A DNA stretch of 64,000 nucleotides from Corinectria fuckeliana (lineage: Eukaryota; Ascomycota; Sordariomycetes; Hypocreales; Nectriaceae): assembly GCA_019137255.1 (NCBI GenBank), contig WPDH01000087.1, forward strand, positions 186,001 to 250,000. The letters are read 5' to 3'. Position 1 is the stretch's first letter, and every line of letters starts with the position of its first letter. The notes under the pieces are model-generated. The model made no database searches. It was not told the DNA's origin and saw only the letters and a list, made by a program, of their open reading frames with translations. The position numbers and the translations under genes were made by a program. This document shows positions 1 through 11,433 of the stretch, in pieces.

Positions 1-1262
1 AGGATCGTCGTCTTGACTGGCGCGGGGATCTCTACCGCTGCTGGGAGTAAGTGGAACTGCCTTCCTGACAGCGCCAAGTGTGTCGTTAATCACGGCGTCT
101 AGTCCCGGACTTTCGATCCGAAACGACCGGTCTCTACAACAATCTTGCGCGCCTCAACCTGCCCTATGCCGAAGCTGTCTTCGACATCTCCTACTTCCGA
201 CAGAACCCTGAACCCTTCTACGTCCTTGCCAAAGAGCTCTACCCTGGAACGTTCCAGCCTACCGTCTCTCATGTCTTCATCGCGCTCCTCGCCCGCAAGG
301 GCCTCCTCCAGATGCTGTTCACCCAGAACATCGACTGTCTCGAGCGCGCAGCCGGAGTCCCATCAGACAAAATCATCGAGGCGCACGGCAGTTTCGCGAG
401 TCAGCGGTGCATCGAGTGCAAGACTGAGTTCCCGGATGACAAGATAAGGGAGCACGTCTTCAGGGGAGAGGTTCCCCACTGCGGCGAGGAGGACTGCAAC
501 GGGCTTGTCAAGCCGGACATTGTCTTCTTTGGCGAGGCTCTTCCCAAGGCCTTTAATCAAAATACATACCAGGCGGTCATGGCGGATCTGACGCTGATCA
601 TCGGGACGAGCTTAACCGTCTACCCCTTCGCAGGCCTGCCAGAGATGGCAAGGCAAGGAAAGCCACGAGTCCTATTCAACATGGAGCGAGTGGGACAGAT
701 AGGGACACGAGCCGACGACGTCATCGAGCTGGGCTCGTGCGATGCCGGCATCAGAAAACTCGCCGATGAGCTCGGCTGGCGCCACGAGCTAGAGCAGCTG
801 TGGAGGGATACCGTTGGCGAGAAAGAGGCAGAGCGACAAATGGGCGACCAGGAAGAAGCTCAGGAGAGACTCGAGGATGAAGTCGAGAAGCTTGCTGCCG
901 AGGTCGAGTCCGTCATGGTTATCAATGACGAAAGCAGCAACAACGATGCTGCAGTAGATGAGGTGCACTCGCACTCAACAAAGATGACGACACCTGCGGA
1001 CACCAAGACAGAACCCATCCTAGAAGGCGACAAGGGTTCCAATGCGAATGAAGTGGGCGGCCCCAAGAACGACGAGGAGGAGCAAGGGAAGACGGAGGTC
1101 AAAGACGATGGCCCCCAACCCGAGATAAGCTCACTGCCCGCACCTACAAGTTCGAATGAGGCAGTCGCCGACAAGCAAGAGGAGCTCAAGCCTGATGGGA
1201 CTGGCAAAGCGACAGAGGTGACGCGTGGCGCCAATCAGACGCCGAAAGAAGCCGGTGAGTAG
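1..1262 (+). CDS. HST2: Hst2/SIRT2-type NAD-dependent protein deacetylase, 5'-partial
   Basis: Class I sirtuin that removes acetyl groups from lysines using NAD+; Hst2 proteins are mainly cytoplasmic. The visible part is two exons (1-46 and 103-1262, intron 47-102, GTAAGT...CTAG), 401 residues, with the N-terminus lost off the window edge. The sequence shows the Rossmann GAGIS motif, IPDFRS, TQNID, the catalytic HGS, a zinc site (CIEC, then CGEEDC with a CX4C spacing instead of the common CX2C), FFGE, GTSL and NMERVG. The YNNLARLNLPY stretch is characteristic of the Hst2 branch. The last ~130 residues form an acidic Glu/Lys/Ser-rich tail without domain features. The stop TAG overlaps a GTGAGT, so a further intron and a slightly different C-terminus are possible. 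Family call firm; Hst2 subgroup likely. Confidence 0.9.
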
Positions 1263-1768
1263 GGAAGAGGCCCTGTCGTCAACACTATGGAACTACTTCT
1301 ACCGGGGCTGGTGGGAGGGCTACATGCTGTTGCATTCTAGCTGCAAATAGACCGTCTTACATATGCATGGTGCCCCACGCGTTAGATATAAGATAGAGCA
1401 TCTGCGAGGCGGGGTTTGGGTGGGCTGTCATCACATGCGCGTCAACGACGCTGTGAGATGTTGGGAAGTTGACATGGTTGCAACCCGGGAGTCACGAGAG
1501 CTTCATTCGACTCTTAGCATAGCACAGCACAGCACACGAGGTTATGACCAACGAGTATCAAGAATTTTACGTTTTGCATTAAACCCTCATATACTAAAGT
1601 ATGAAACAGAAATGGCGTCTGGCCCTGTTGAAAAAAATTCGTACCGTCGTGTTCCTCCGTTTCTTCTTGAAAAACGAAACCATTATCGATCGTAGTGCGA
1701 AAACTTGAGACTGGAAGATGAAGAGAAAGAAATACCAAAGCTAGTTACCGGCCGCGCGGTCTCCTTTT
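1263..1768. other. intergenic, convergent 3' ends
   Basis: Lies between the 3' ends of the sirtuin (+) and the laccase (-). Moderately AT-rich, with no reading frame showing coding character; probably the two 3' untranslated regions. Confidence 0.5.
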
Positions 1769-3749
1769 TCACAACCCGCTATCGATCTGGGCCGGAATGT
1801 TGGTCAAAGTCCACTTGCCCCATTCGCGACACGTCTCCGCGACGGTGTTGGGCACCCTGTACTTCTCAACCTTGTCCGGGTTGGTGAGGAACTGGATTAA
1901 GAAGCCGGCAGATACGTGCCAGGCGATGTGGCAGTGGAAGGGCCAGACACCTGAGGAAAGTTGTGAGTCGGGAGAGAGCAGAGTGAAGACATGAGGGAGT
2001 TACGTACCTGGATTTCCGGCGGCGTCGAACTGCATCACGACATGGCCGTTGCCACGGACCTGGATGACATCTCGTCGCTGGGGGTTATTCCTGTTGATGA
2101 TAGTGCCGTCCCACTCTCCATCGCCCTCGTGTAGGATGTACATGTTGAAGCCGTGAAGATGCATAGGATGGCTGCATTATTGTTAGCTAGGGAGGTTATT
2201 CATCTTCATGGGCAATGAAATGGAATTGCTTACGCGATAGGTGTGTTGTTGATGACGTTGACTCTCACGCTCTTGGCCTTGCCTGTATTTCGCACGTTCC
2301 AGGCTTCCTTAAAGTCATCCTCTCCCAATTTGGCAAGCAAAAAAGTCGGGCTGTTGTAGTTACCGCGGAAGTCGACGCCGTCAAAGGAAAACAGATTGAC
2401 GCCGCTGTCGTTGGTAAACTGCTTCACCTCGAGGTCATACGTCAGCTCGGCGTTGGGCAGGGGCAGCTTCATCAAGGGCTTCGTCAGGGCCAGGTCGTCG
2501 TTGACGCAGGTGCCCGGGTCAGGGATGTCCCAGGGCGTGGACTGGGGCTCTTTGGTATCCTTGGCGCCGTCGTAGAAAACCGCGGCCAAGGCGTTGGGGT
2601 TGGTAGCCAGGCTGCAGGGGGCGGAGATGTTTGCACGCATCCAGTAGGCGTCGAGCTTGCCGTTGGCCTTGACGAGGACGTCGGTGCGCTGACCGATGCC
2701 TAGCGTGACGACCTTGGTGTCATACGGCTGGACCTGGACGAAGTCATTGGCAATGACAGTCATGGTGTGACCGTCGAGGGAGAACCGCTGCAGGGCCTCG
2801 CCACCGACGTTGATGAGACGCAGGCGGTGCGTCTTTCCACGCTTGAACCTGAACTTGGAGAGGCCGGCTGCGCTATTGCAGGTGGTCTTGTCGCCGTCCT
2901 TCACGGTAGAGCAGTCGAAATTGTTCTTTCCGTTGATGAGGTTGTTATCAGATAGGACGAAGCCGACGTCAGGAGACATGACGTCCTCGAGGAGGTCAAA
3001 GTACTCTCGGTGATACCAATCACCGAGCATGATGGGACCGACGTCTATGTCGTAGTCCCGCTTGTCACGCGGGCCGTGGATGACCATAGGACCGAGAAGA
3101 CCAGCAGCATATTGGGCAGAGTAGTGAGAGTGATACCAGCCAGTGCCATACATCTCAGCCGCGAACTGATAGGTAAAGCTCTTGCCGGGGGCAATTGGGC
3201 ATTGAGTGATGCCAGGGACACCATCCTCCCAAGGCGAGCCTTTCTGGAGGAAGCCGTGCCAGTGGAGGGAGACACCCTCATCCTCGATCTCATTATGGAC
3301 GGTGACTTGGATGGTATCACCCCAGTTGGCCTCAATGGTAGGGCCAGGGAAGGCCCCGTTGATGAGGATACCGTCTACCTGGTAGCCATCAGGGGCAATG
3401 GTACCCCTCTTGATGGTGAAGTCATACCTTCTGAAGACACCCGTGTGGGGGTACTCCTTGTAGTAGTTGGTATGGGCATTGTATTTGCTCCAAGGAAAGC
3501 CATTGGGGGTGGGGTTGTTGGTGAGGAAGTATGGGAGCGTAGGGGCTTCAAACGTTCCCAAAACGGACTTGCTTTGGAGGGGTCAACACTCGGCTTCCAT
3601 GTGAGAGAGAAGGCAAGGAGAATGTAGAGAACATACCCATTAGTCTTGGCCTGGCTCAGGCCACCTCCGAGGTTGGTATGGGAGTAGTGACTTGCCCGAG
3701 CTGCCATCTGATGGGGGGCTACCCCTTGGGTGCTGGCGATGTTGCCCAT
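1769..3749 (-). CDS. Asco-laccase (multicopper oxidase) without an obvious signal peptide
   Basis: Laccases oxidise phenols or pigment precursors with reduction of O2 to water. Four exons rebuilt: 3749-3637, 3571-2234, 2171-2008, 1950-1769 (598 residues; all junctions GT-AG and in frame). Copper ligands are complete: HWHG (~141-144), HSH (~185-187), HPMHLHG (~486-492), HCHIAWH (~545-551). The residue ten after the T1 cysteine is Phe556, the axial position. The protein ends exactly in DSGL, the tail asco-laccases normally reach only after C-terminal processing. The start is the first ATG in frame, ~100 bp downstream of a TATA box. It begins MGNIAS, with no hydrophobic leader, so secretion is not supported; an unseen upstream exon is the alternative. 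Pigment or other intracellular laccase function is inference. Confidence 0.9.
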
Positions 3750-6417
3750 TATCAAGCGAGTGATGGAATGGAGCGATTGACGAATCTCAAAGAGAAGGAG
3801 CTGATGGTTCTGGACTGGAACTCTTCATATTATCGGCGGTCTGACCACGGTATATATACCCATTCATAAACCGTGGCCTGACGGAGCAGCTGTTGGTCGT
3901 TGAGACGAGGCATAGAGGCGGCGTCCTCAGGCCTAGACACCATACAATATATTTGCCGAACAACCCGAGCCCGAATCTCACTAGCCCCCAACAGCTCATC
4001 TCGAGCTCAGCTGTGATGGCACTCGCTCGAGCTCCCCGAAGCCATTCCTGAATATGGACAAGGCTAGTGGGTAGGTGAGGAGCTGTTTCGCGGATCGGCT
4101 GGATGTGGGGCATGAAGCATCTATCTGGCAGAGCTGCAAAGGAGGATGACGGTCAGCACACCAAGAGGTAGCAATGGTCCATCCGTAAAGGGACCATTAG
4201 TCCAGGGACACCGCCGCCTATCATACATCTTGATTCTATCTTGCCGACCCATCCTGCGGTAGGTAACTTGAAAAGGTGCGGTGGCTTCAGCCCCAGCGGT
4301 AGGCGCAAAATAGAAGCAAGGTCGGCAACCAGGATCGGGATATCGAGGATGTCAGGTTGAGAATGGTCACGTAATGCACAAGGCCCTTCGCGGAGAACTG
4401 AGAACTGAGAACTGCAGTCTGCAGTGAGGTTGCGTCGCTTGGGCCTCTCGGGACTCCAGGGAAGTCCCATGAACACAGCGAGGAACGGGCTGTGGTCGAC
4501 GATGACTCGAAATGTGTGCGCCGTACTTCTTGCTTCTCCGCGACGGTCGGACTCGGGAGCTGTGGTATCGCACGGGCCGTTCGTCAGTCGTATCTCTAAG
4601 TAAAGAAACATAGTGGACCCAATAGGAGGGTTCTTTTCGTAAGTCATCGACGAACACGAACCGTGTTGGTGTCTTGACTAAGACTCGGGGCCCACGGACA
4701 TCTGCCTAGCGCCAAGTCATCGCGCATCTCGGAGGGTTGTACGAGCTAAAAAAGACACAGGCAGCGCTAGAATCTGGGAAATAAGTTATGTAGGATTCAG
4801 GTATACCGTAAGACTCGAGGAGGCAATCGAGGTGGTGCCCCACAGCAAGCCGTCTTAGCCCTGTCCGGACCCGACCAGCAGCGCGACTGGTAGTCGATCT
4901 TGAGTCTGGGGCTCCAGATGCATATTGTAACTGGTGTGGATGAAAAGCATGCAAGGTCCAGGGGCCCTGGCACGGCCTAACAGGTAAGCGACCCTGATCA
5001 GTGGTAACGGGTTGACTCTGATATGTAGAGTCACAATGGTGGTGTCGGCATGGCAGCTTTTAGTAGCATCAAGCAGCCTCCAACAGGATCCGTCGTTCTT
5101 CAAGCGGGCCCCAGCCCTCAGCCATGCAGTCGTTTATCGCCTAGATGCCCGAGAGGAACGGTGTGTGCCGTCTCGGGCGTCCTGACCGCCAGTAACTCAA
5201 TTGCCGACGGGCGTGGCGCGATTCGAGAGGGGTGGTGTGTGTGAGCACATGTAATCGAGGCGCTTTGTCGCATGGCAAATGTCAGCATGTCAGCCCCAAA
5301 ACATGGCGTCGACGTGAGCACAACTGGGCGTAGCATGCCATAGCGCAGAGCATGCTTCTCACAACTCAATACTCACGGCCGTCAGCGAAGCGGTAAACGA
5401 CCGACAGACCGACACTTAAAGCCCAACGGCCGAGCATGACATGACAGCGTGCCAGGTTCCAAAAATTGCCAGCTTAGGCGACTTGTGCGACTCGAGACCA
5501 ACATGCGTAGAGTCGTGGATGTTGTGCAACATCGCGTCGGGCCTCAACTGGCCACAGAATATGTGGGGCCTGGCATCTCTAGCAGGCGGGACCAATCGCA
5601 GCATGACGATAAATGAGCCATTTGTCCCGCAAATGTATTGCAGGCGATGCGGAGAATCCTGAGGAGTCCATTCATAGCTTTCTTGCAGGAGATGACCTCA
5701 GGCCTAGAGGGCTGAGGAAAAAGGAAACTTTATCTGGCCAACAACTCTTCTCGGCCGAGGCCTGTAGGGCCGGCCTGCAGCCTCTAGCTCCAACACCCTC
5801 CAACAGGGCTTCCCCGACCTCGTATCAAGGATCAAGGGTGATACCATGAAAAGATTCGAGGTCACGGGGGTCGCAGCAGCATCAGCGTGCATGTCGTCCG
5901 AGGATTTTGTTGACCTCAACCTGCGGGATTGGCACCCTCAGTGTCAGCGCCACAACTAGCCTGGGGAGGTTGCTCCCATCAGTTGGCTTGATGCAAGCCC
6001 TGCCTAGTTGCTGCGAGCTTGCCAGCGAGCATCCCGCTAGTCGCACAACATACATATCGAGGCTTCAGGCAGCCAGCCACAGTGCCGGGTAGTGGGAGCG
6101 CTTCCGCCCCGGCGAGGCGGCGCCCATTGGCGTGACCCATGGGCCATGGAAAGCAATGAATGCACCATGTGTAGGTACCTCGTTCGGACCTTCGGGTCCA
6201 GTGGGCGAGCACAGTCAGAATGGTCCTTTGAATCTTGTTTCTCGTTCCTAGTCGGTAGAACTTTGGTTGATATATTACAGATTGCGGCCGCTGACGGCCA
6301 GACTGTACACGGGCGAAAACTCGGTGTCAACTGGGGCTCTGGCATCTGTCTCGCTCCAGCTGCAGATACCCCCTTGTTGCTTCCGTTGTTTGCTGCTGCT
6401 GCTGCAGCTGCCGTTCC
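3750..6417. other. intergenic region without a recognisable gene
   Basis: Apart from the laccase promoter I see no gene on either strand. Reading frames here are short, have no conserved motifs and do not join across plausible splice sites. A small direct repeat (GAACTGA three times, near 4395-4415) is present. Confidence 0.5.
3851..3858 (-). promoter_or_regulatory. TATA box of the laccase gene
   Basis: TATATATA inside a palindromic GGTATATATACC, about 100 bp upstream of the proposed laccase ATG. It supports that ATG as the start, since little room remains for an upstream signal-peptide exon. Confidence 0.55.
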
Positions 6418-7047
6418 TCATGCTCTCCTCCAAGCGGGGTTCGCCCTCATCGTTATGGGTCGTCGCTGCGCTCGCATATACAAGTCGTGCATCTTGGGGT
6501 CGGCGTCGGATCGGATTACACTGCCGATAGACATGAAGAAGCTGCAGAGCCCTGTCAGTAACTACGCGCATATGACGAGATAAGAGGCGGACGAGCATAC
6601 CCAAAGGTAGCGCCGGAGCCTAGCATATACTGGCCCAACGTCCTCATGATGCCGTTCGGTCCGGCTCCATAGCGGAAAATGTTGACGGTTCCTACCGAGG
6701 GTCAGTCATCAATGTCTCTGGGGGGGCAGGGGCTAGAGATTTGCCACCAGTGTAGTGACAGCTTTGGGTATCCCAGCCTTCCCGCGAGTATAGTCGTGCA
6801 GGAAACACTACCGAAAACGAAGCCCATGATCACGCCAACAGCTGCGAGTGTGTTAGAATATCGGTTGAGGCTTCAGGGTTGTGGTTGAAAATCGTACTTC
6901 CACCCATCATGGCACCCATTCTGACTGCAGCACCTCGTGCGTTAGCCAGGCTCTTCTCTCCTCTCGAGCAATCGAGGCTTTCAACATACGCTTATCCGCG
7001 GTCGAAGGGCCATGCTGGCCTGCGTTCATTGGCACGACGGGCGGCAT
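6418..7047 (-). CDS. MGR2: Mgr2/ROMO1 family subunit of the mitochondrial TIM23 translocase
   Basis: Mgr2 is a small two-helix inner-membrane protein that couples the TIM23 core to its partners and controls lateral release of preproteins. Five exons rebuilt: 7047-6990, 6924-6898, 6841-6812, 6691-6601, 6541-6418, giving 109 residues with every junction GT-AG and in frame. Diagnostic segments are KLRMGAMMGG, a glycine-rich first helix (VGVIMGFVFG), GPNGIMRTLGQYMLGS, and TFGFFMSIGSVIRSD, the most conserved ROMO1/Mgr2 block. Length fits the yeast protein. Two exons are only 27 and 30 bp, so no single frame reveals the gene. It is divergent from the FHA-domain gene, sharing a ~1 kb upstream region. 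Family assignment is strong although made by eye. Confidence 0.9.
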
Positions 7048-8079
7048 TGTGAAGAAGCCAAATGGATTCCGTTCGAGCGACTGAGTTTGAGAGATCTCTC
7101 TGTGGAATTGGTTCCGCTTAGTGGCGAGGTAGGGTGGTCGTCGTGGTCGTCGTGGTCGAGATGTTTCCTAGTTGAAGCTCTCACCACGCCAGTCTTTCTG
7201 GGGTTCACAGGGCCCGTGCCGTACTATCCTACTCTGTCATTGGCTGTGTAGAGCAGTGAAAATGGAACTCGGCTAAACAGTTGTTCCGGAGCCCGGGCTA
7301 TATTCGCACAGTGCCCATAGCATCCCGCGAGTCAAGACTCAACTGTGCAGAATCATCACGTGGCTCCTCTTCGTGGGTCAACATCTGGCTCCACAGCGCG
7401 GCTATCCCAAGAAGAGAGGCATTTGATTGTGCATTCCTCGAGCTCTCGAAAGCCTCCAGGCGGCTGTCAGTCTGGTTATTGTTTCATTGCGTGGTGCTGG
7501 GCGCTTTGCGAGCACATGCCAGAGTCAATGGGCGTGTGCTCCACTGTATCTGGCCCCCAATTTGAACACGCCAAGCAGCGCTTAGCGAGACGGGGGGGAC
7601 AGAATCACCAGAACCTCCCTCCCATCAGCTCACTCACGGCTCCCGCCCATCCATCACTGCGACGCGAAACCGCCCAGGTATCGCGAAACCCCCCTTCTTG
7701 GTAAGTTCTGGACGATATCACCGCTGCCAGTCGTTCTTTTAGACCTTGCTCGACCCTCGTGGGCCTTACGTGCCATGCCCAAACGATCCTGCTCCTTTGC
7801 CAACTTAGCCAACTTTGCCCAACCTCGGACTAACGTTTTTTCTTCTTCAACCCAGAATAGCGAGCCACGCGATCAGCCCCATTCCGGCGGAGCCCATCGC
7901 GCCTGATCGAGATTATCTTCGTCGATATCGTGCCATCATCTGCGGAAGCCCTTCTTTTCCAACCCGGTGGTGGCGAACAACAACCTCTAGCGTTAGCCAC
8001 CCGTTTCCAACGCCTGCTTCAAGCCACCATCATCTTCAACTATCTCGTCCATCGGCCAAACCGTCGCTGAGCCTTCCTC
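7048..8079. promoter_or_regulatory. divergent promoter region, MGR2 / FHA-domain gene
   Basis: About 1 kb between two divergent start codons; must hold both promoters. Contains a (TCG)-like run near 7139-7160. A possible 5'-UTR intron of the FHA gene runs from ~7677 (GTATCG) to the CCCAG at ~7853. No coding frame is convincing. Confidence 0.45.
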
Positions 8080-10387
8080 ATGACGGCAGTAGCAAACCCA
8101 CAGACTTTCCCGCAGAGTTCACGACAAGCATGGGGTACGATTAACGGGAATCACCAAATGAACCAAGACGACACGAGAGGGGGCATCGGCATGTTCGCGC
8201 CGCGTAAGGCCTTGTCCCGGACCAACTCGTCGTCATCCGTCTCCTCTGCCTCGTCCAACTCATCCACCACCACAGTTGCTTCCAACGGCTCTCAACCCAA
8301 TGGCACTCCTATGTCCTCGACCACTGATTTGAGCCAATGGTCAGCTAACGGAGCGCCTCGAAAGCGACCTCAGCCTAAGAGCGCTTGGCCAGCCACAAAA
8401 GGTGATTTTCAGCAGGACATTTCTCGAGTTCCTGCTAGCCGTCCTGCCGGCATGATGGCATCACACGGGCAAGTCCAGGCCGGATCTGGCCAGGTCCAGA
8501 TGGCGCCTCAGGGCATGATGCGCCCTATGCAGGCCGAGCAGTTTCCTCCTGGGCAGCCAGTGCTCTACCTCCTCTCCCTCAACGGGACTTTCGAACGAAA
8601 AACAATTGCTGTTCCCTTTGCTCCCGACAGCTTGCGAATCGGCCGCCAAACAAACCAAAAGACAATTCCGACGCCTACCAACGGTTTCTTTGACAGTAAA
8701 GTGCTGTCAAGGCAACACGCTGAGATATATGCTGAGCGCAACGGAAAGATCTACATCCGCGATGTCAAGTCGTCAAACGGCACGTTTGTCAACGGCACCC
8801 GCCTTTCACAAGAGAATCGTGAATCCGAACCACACGAACTCCAGACTGCAGACCACCTCGAACTTGGTATCGACATCGTTAGTGAAGATCAGAAGACTGT
8901 AGTTCATCACAAGGTTGCTGCCAAGGTTGAACATGCCGGGTTTTTGAGCTCATCGAACAATGTGCTGGACATGAACTTTGGCGATCTCGACCCAGCCAAC
9001 GGTGCCATGATGATGCCCTCCAGCGCAATGCCAACGCGAGGGCGAACCGTCACTAGTGCTTCCATGGTCAGCAATGGCCGGTTGATGCTAAATGGTGCTA
9101 TGGGCATGCAGGCGAACGCAATGCCGCAACAAAGACCTTTCTTCCTCACTCCCATCGCTACCGATCAAATTCTCAAACGGCTTGCCGTATGTATCCTAAT
9201 CCTCGAATCCCCCGCCACTCACGCTAACATATTTGAAGACTGAAATGCGAAGTGCTCGTTTGCAAGCCCAAGACTTGGGCCGGACGAACCAGTTTGTGAA
9301 CACCCTCCTGTCAAAGGATGACATTAAGGACCTCGAGAAACCAGAAGCCCCTCAGCCACCCAAGCCACAACCCATGCTCAATGGAAATGGCATCCCATTC
9401 CGAGCTGATACCAAGGCGCGGTTCTCCGATCCCCCTGCGCCGCCTCCACAACAACCTCTTCCCGAAAAACCCGACGTACCTTCATTGAAGCGCGGCCCAA
9501 CAGAGCGGCCGAAACTTGGACCTACGACCAACGGCTCCCCTGTTCGCCAAGATAACCTCAGTCAGATCATTCAACTTACTGAGGCTCTGAATAACGCAAA
9601 GCGAGACATGGATACACAGACCGTCCGTATGCGCGAGCTTGAAGATTTGCTCCACAAAGAGCGACTGGCCCGGGAGGAGGCGGAAGAATTAGCCAAACGC
9701 CTAGAGGAGTCCGCACACACCCATGCTAATGGCTCCGCGGCGTCCGACGTATCTGATAACATCAATGGCACGCCATCAGAGCTAGCTGAGGAGAAGGAGG
9801 AAGTGGCAGATGTTCAGGAACAAGAATCCATCGAGGAAGAAGCTCTCGCTCGTGGCTCTGCTCAGGAAACCGCCACCGCTCTCCAGACCCGCATCGATGC
9901 TATGGACAGCCAGATGCGGGACATGAAGGACCAGATGGACGAGTGGAAGCAGCGATGTGAGGTGGCCGAGTCCGAGCGTGATGCCGACAGAAAGACTTTA
10001 GCAGAGATGGTCGTCCAGCTTCGTGCTGAAGAGGCCGCGCGGGAAGAAGCTCAGAGGGCTCGTTCCCGATCAAGGCAGAGTCGTGCTGAAGCTGTGGCCG
10101 CCGAGGCCAACAACAAAGCCCTGACTGCTGCAGACGTCCCGAAGGCCGCCATGGAGAAGTCCCAGTCTAATGGTTCTGGTTCTACCGACGAGACGAGCGA
10201 TCCGCCGACTCTCTCTCGAGCCAACACTATTACGCCGTCGACCTCCCAGAAGGGAGCCCGTGCGCAAGACCAGCATTTGCAGGCTGCCTTGCCTTACGCC
10301 TCCATGATCGGAGTTGTTCTCTTCGGCATGGGGCTGATGGCATATCTTAATGGGTGGCAGACCCAGCCACCTCGTGCAGAGCGATGA
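8080..10387 (+). CDS. ham-4: Tail-anchored FHA-domain protein, HAM-4/PRO45 (SLMAP, Far9/Far10) type STRIPAK subunit
   Basis: Phosphothreonine-binding scaffold of the STRIPAK phosphatase complex; homologues sit at the ER/nuclear envelope and are needed for hyphal fusion and fruiting-body formation in Neurospora and Sordaria. Two exons, 8080-9186 and 9239-10387 (intron 9187-9238), 751 residues. A low-complexity Ser/Asn-rich N-terminus is followed by an FHA domain (~155-270) with RIGR (~186), SRQHAEI and SSNGTFVNG as phosphopeptide-binding signatures. Then come a Pro-rich linker, coiled coil (~480-620) and one C-terminal transmembrane helix (~721-740) nine residues from the end, a typical tail anchor. 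Start is the first ATG in the frame after a long leader. The domain order matches HAM-4/PRO45; the symbol is by homology. Confidence 0.85.
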
Positions 10388-11433
10388 TGGTCAGTTGTGT
10401 GGATCAGACTGTAAGAGAAGTTTCCTGCGAATATTAGCTAGAGGGATCGGGGATTTCGATATCTTATCCTGGGGATTTATAACTTTGTCATGAGCGGTAT
10501 TCATAATGCAGCATGCGGCACATCGGACCTGGACGACGAGACGACACCATATGGACATATCCGACTACCGGACCATCGCTTTCCTTTGTACGTACTATAC
10601 TTTGGCTTCTCTTGTACCAATGGCGACCGGATGATGACATGGCTCGAGGACCTTCTCTGGTAAGGACTTGGCGTGGCATTGTCGGGGTTGTACGGAACGG
10701 CGTTTTTCTTTTCGACTTCAATACATGGATTGAGGCGCACGGGGGCAGCAAGATGAGGATGCGAGCAGTGGGCTGCATAGACGGAGACAGCGAGGGGGTT
10801 TTTCTTTTTGCATGACTACCTACCTATTTTACCCGGTGAGAACTGTTCAATATAAGGCTTCAGCTTGGGATACCAATGTTTCACCATCATCTCTCGTAAC
10901 TCGACGTACCTAACCATATGGGACCGTGGCCTCGTTCTCGCGCGTCATAGACTCGGCGCCTTGTAAGGTACTACGTTCCAGCCACTAGCTGAGATGGTAA
11001 CCCGGTATTGCACGAACGGTCTAGAGCCATGTAAAGCGGCGCACCCGGCGTTGAAAGTCGGGGCTTCGCATTCGCATCCTCCGGCCCCGTGGAGACGGCG
11101 CGCCGCTAACCTCCGCCGCTAACCCACTTTCGTATTCCACGGCCCATCATTGAACCGCCTCACCTGAGCTTTGTGACTTATACTACGTCGACGATAATTC
11201 TGTGAGCCCGAAGCCCGCCTCGAAGGAGGGAGTAATCTCAATGAGCCCGAGCAATCGACTCGTTTGCAGTTGCGACGCCATGTGGGGTTTGCTCGGTCTA
11301 TAAAGATGACTGGCCTCGAATTGCGAAATGGATGCTTTACTCACGAGATCATATTCGAACAAAGTGTCCTAAACCAAGGCCCCTTTTCATCACCCTCCTC
11401 ATCCTAAACCTGTGTACTCTTATATAGCACAAG
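10388..11433. other. intergenic, upstream region of the dehydrogenase
   Basis: No gene seen. Contains a short direct repeat CCGCCGCTAACC / GCGCCGCTAACC (~11098-11125) and, close to the next gene, a TATA box. Confidence 0.45.
11299..11304 (+). promoter_or_regulatory. TATA box of the SDR gene
   Basis: TATAAA within GGTCTATAAAGATG, ~130 bp upstream of the ATG at 11434. Confidence 0.5.

Noticed and set aside
3010..3627. 205-codon plus-strand frame opposite the laccase
   Set aside because: Antisense shadow of the laccase second exon, which has complete copper ligands and consistent splicing.
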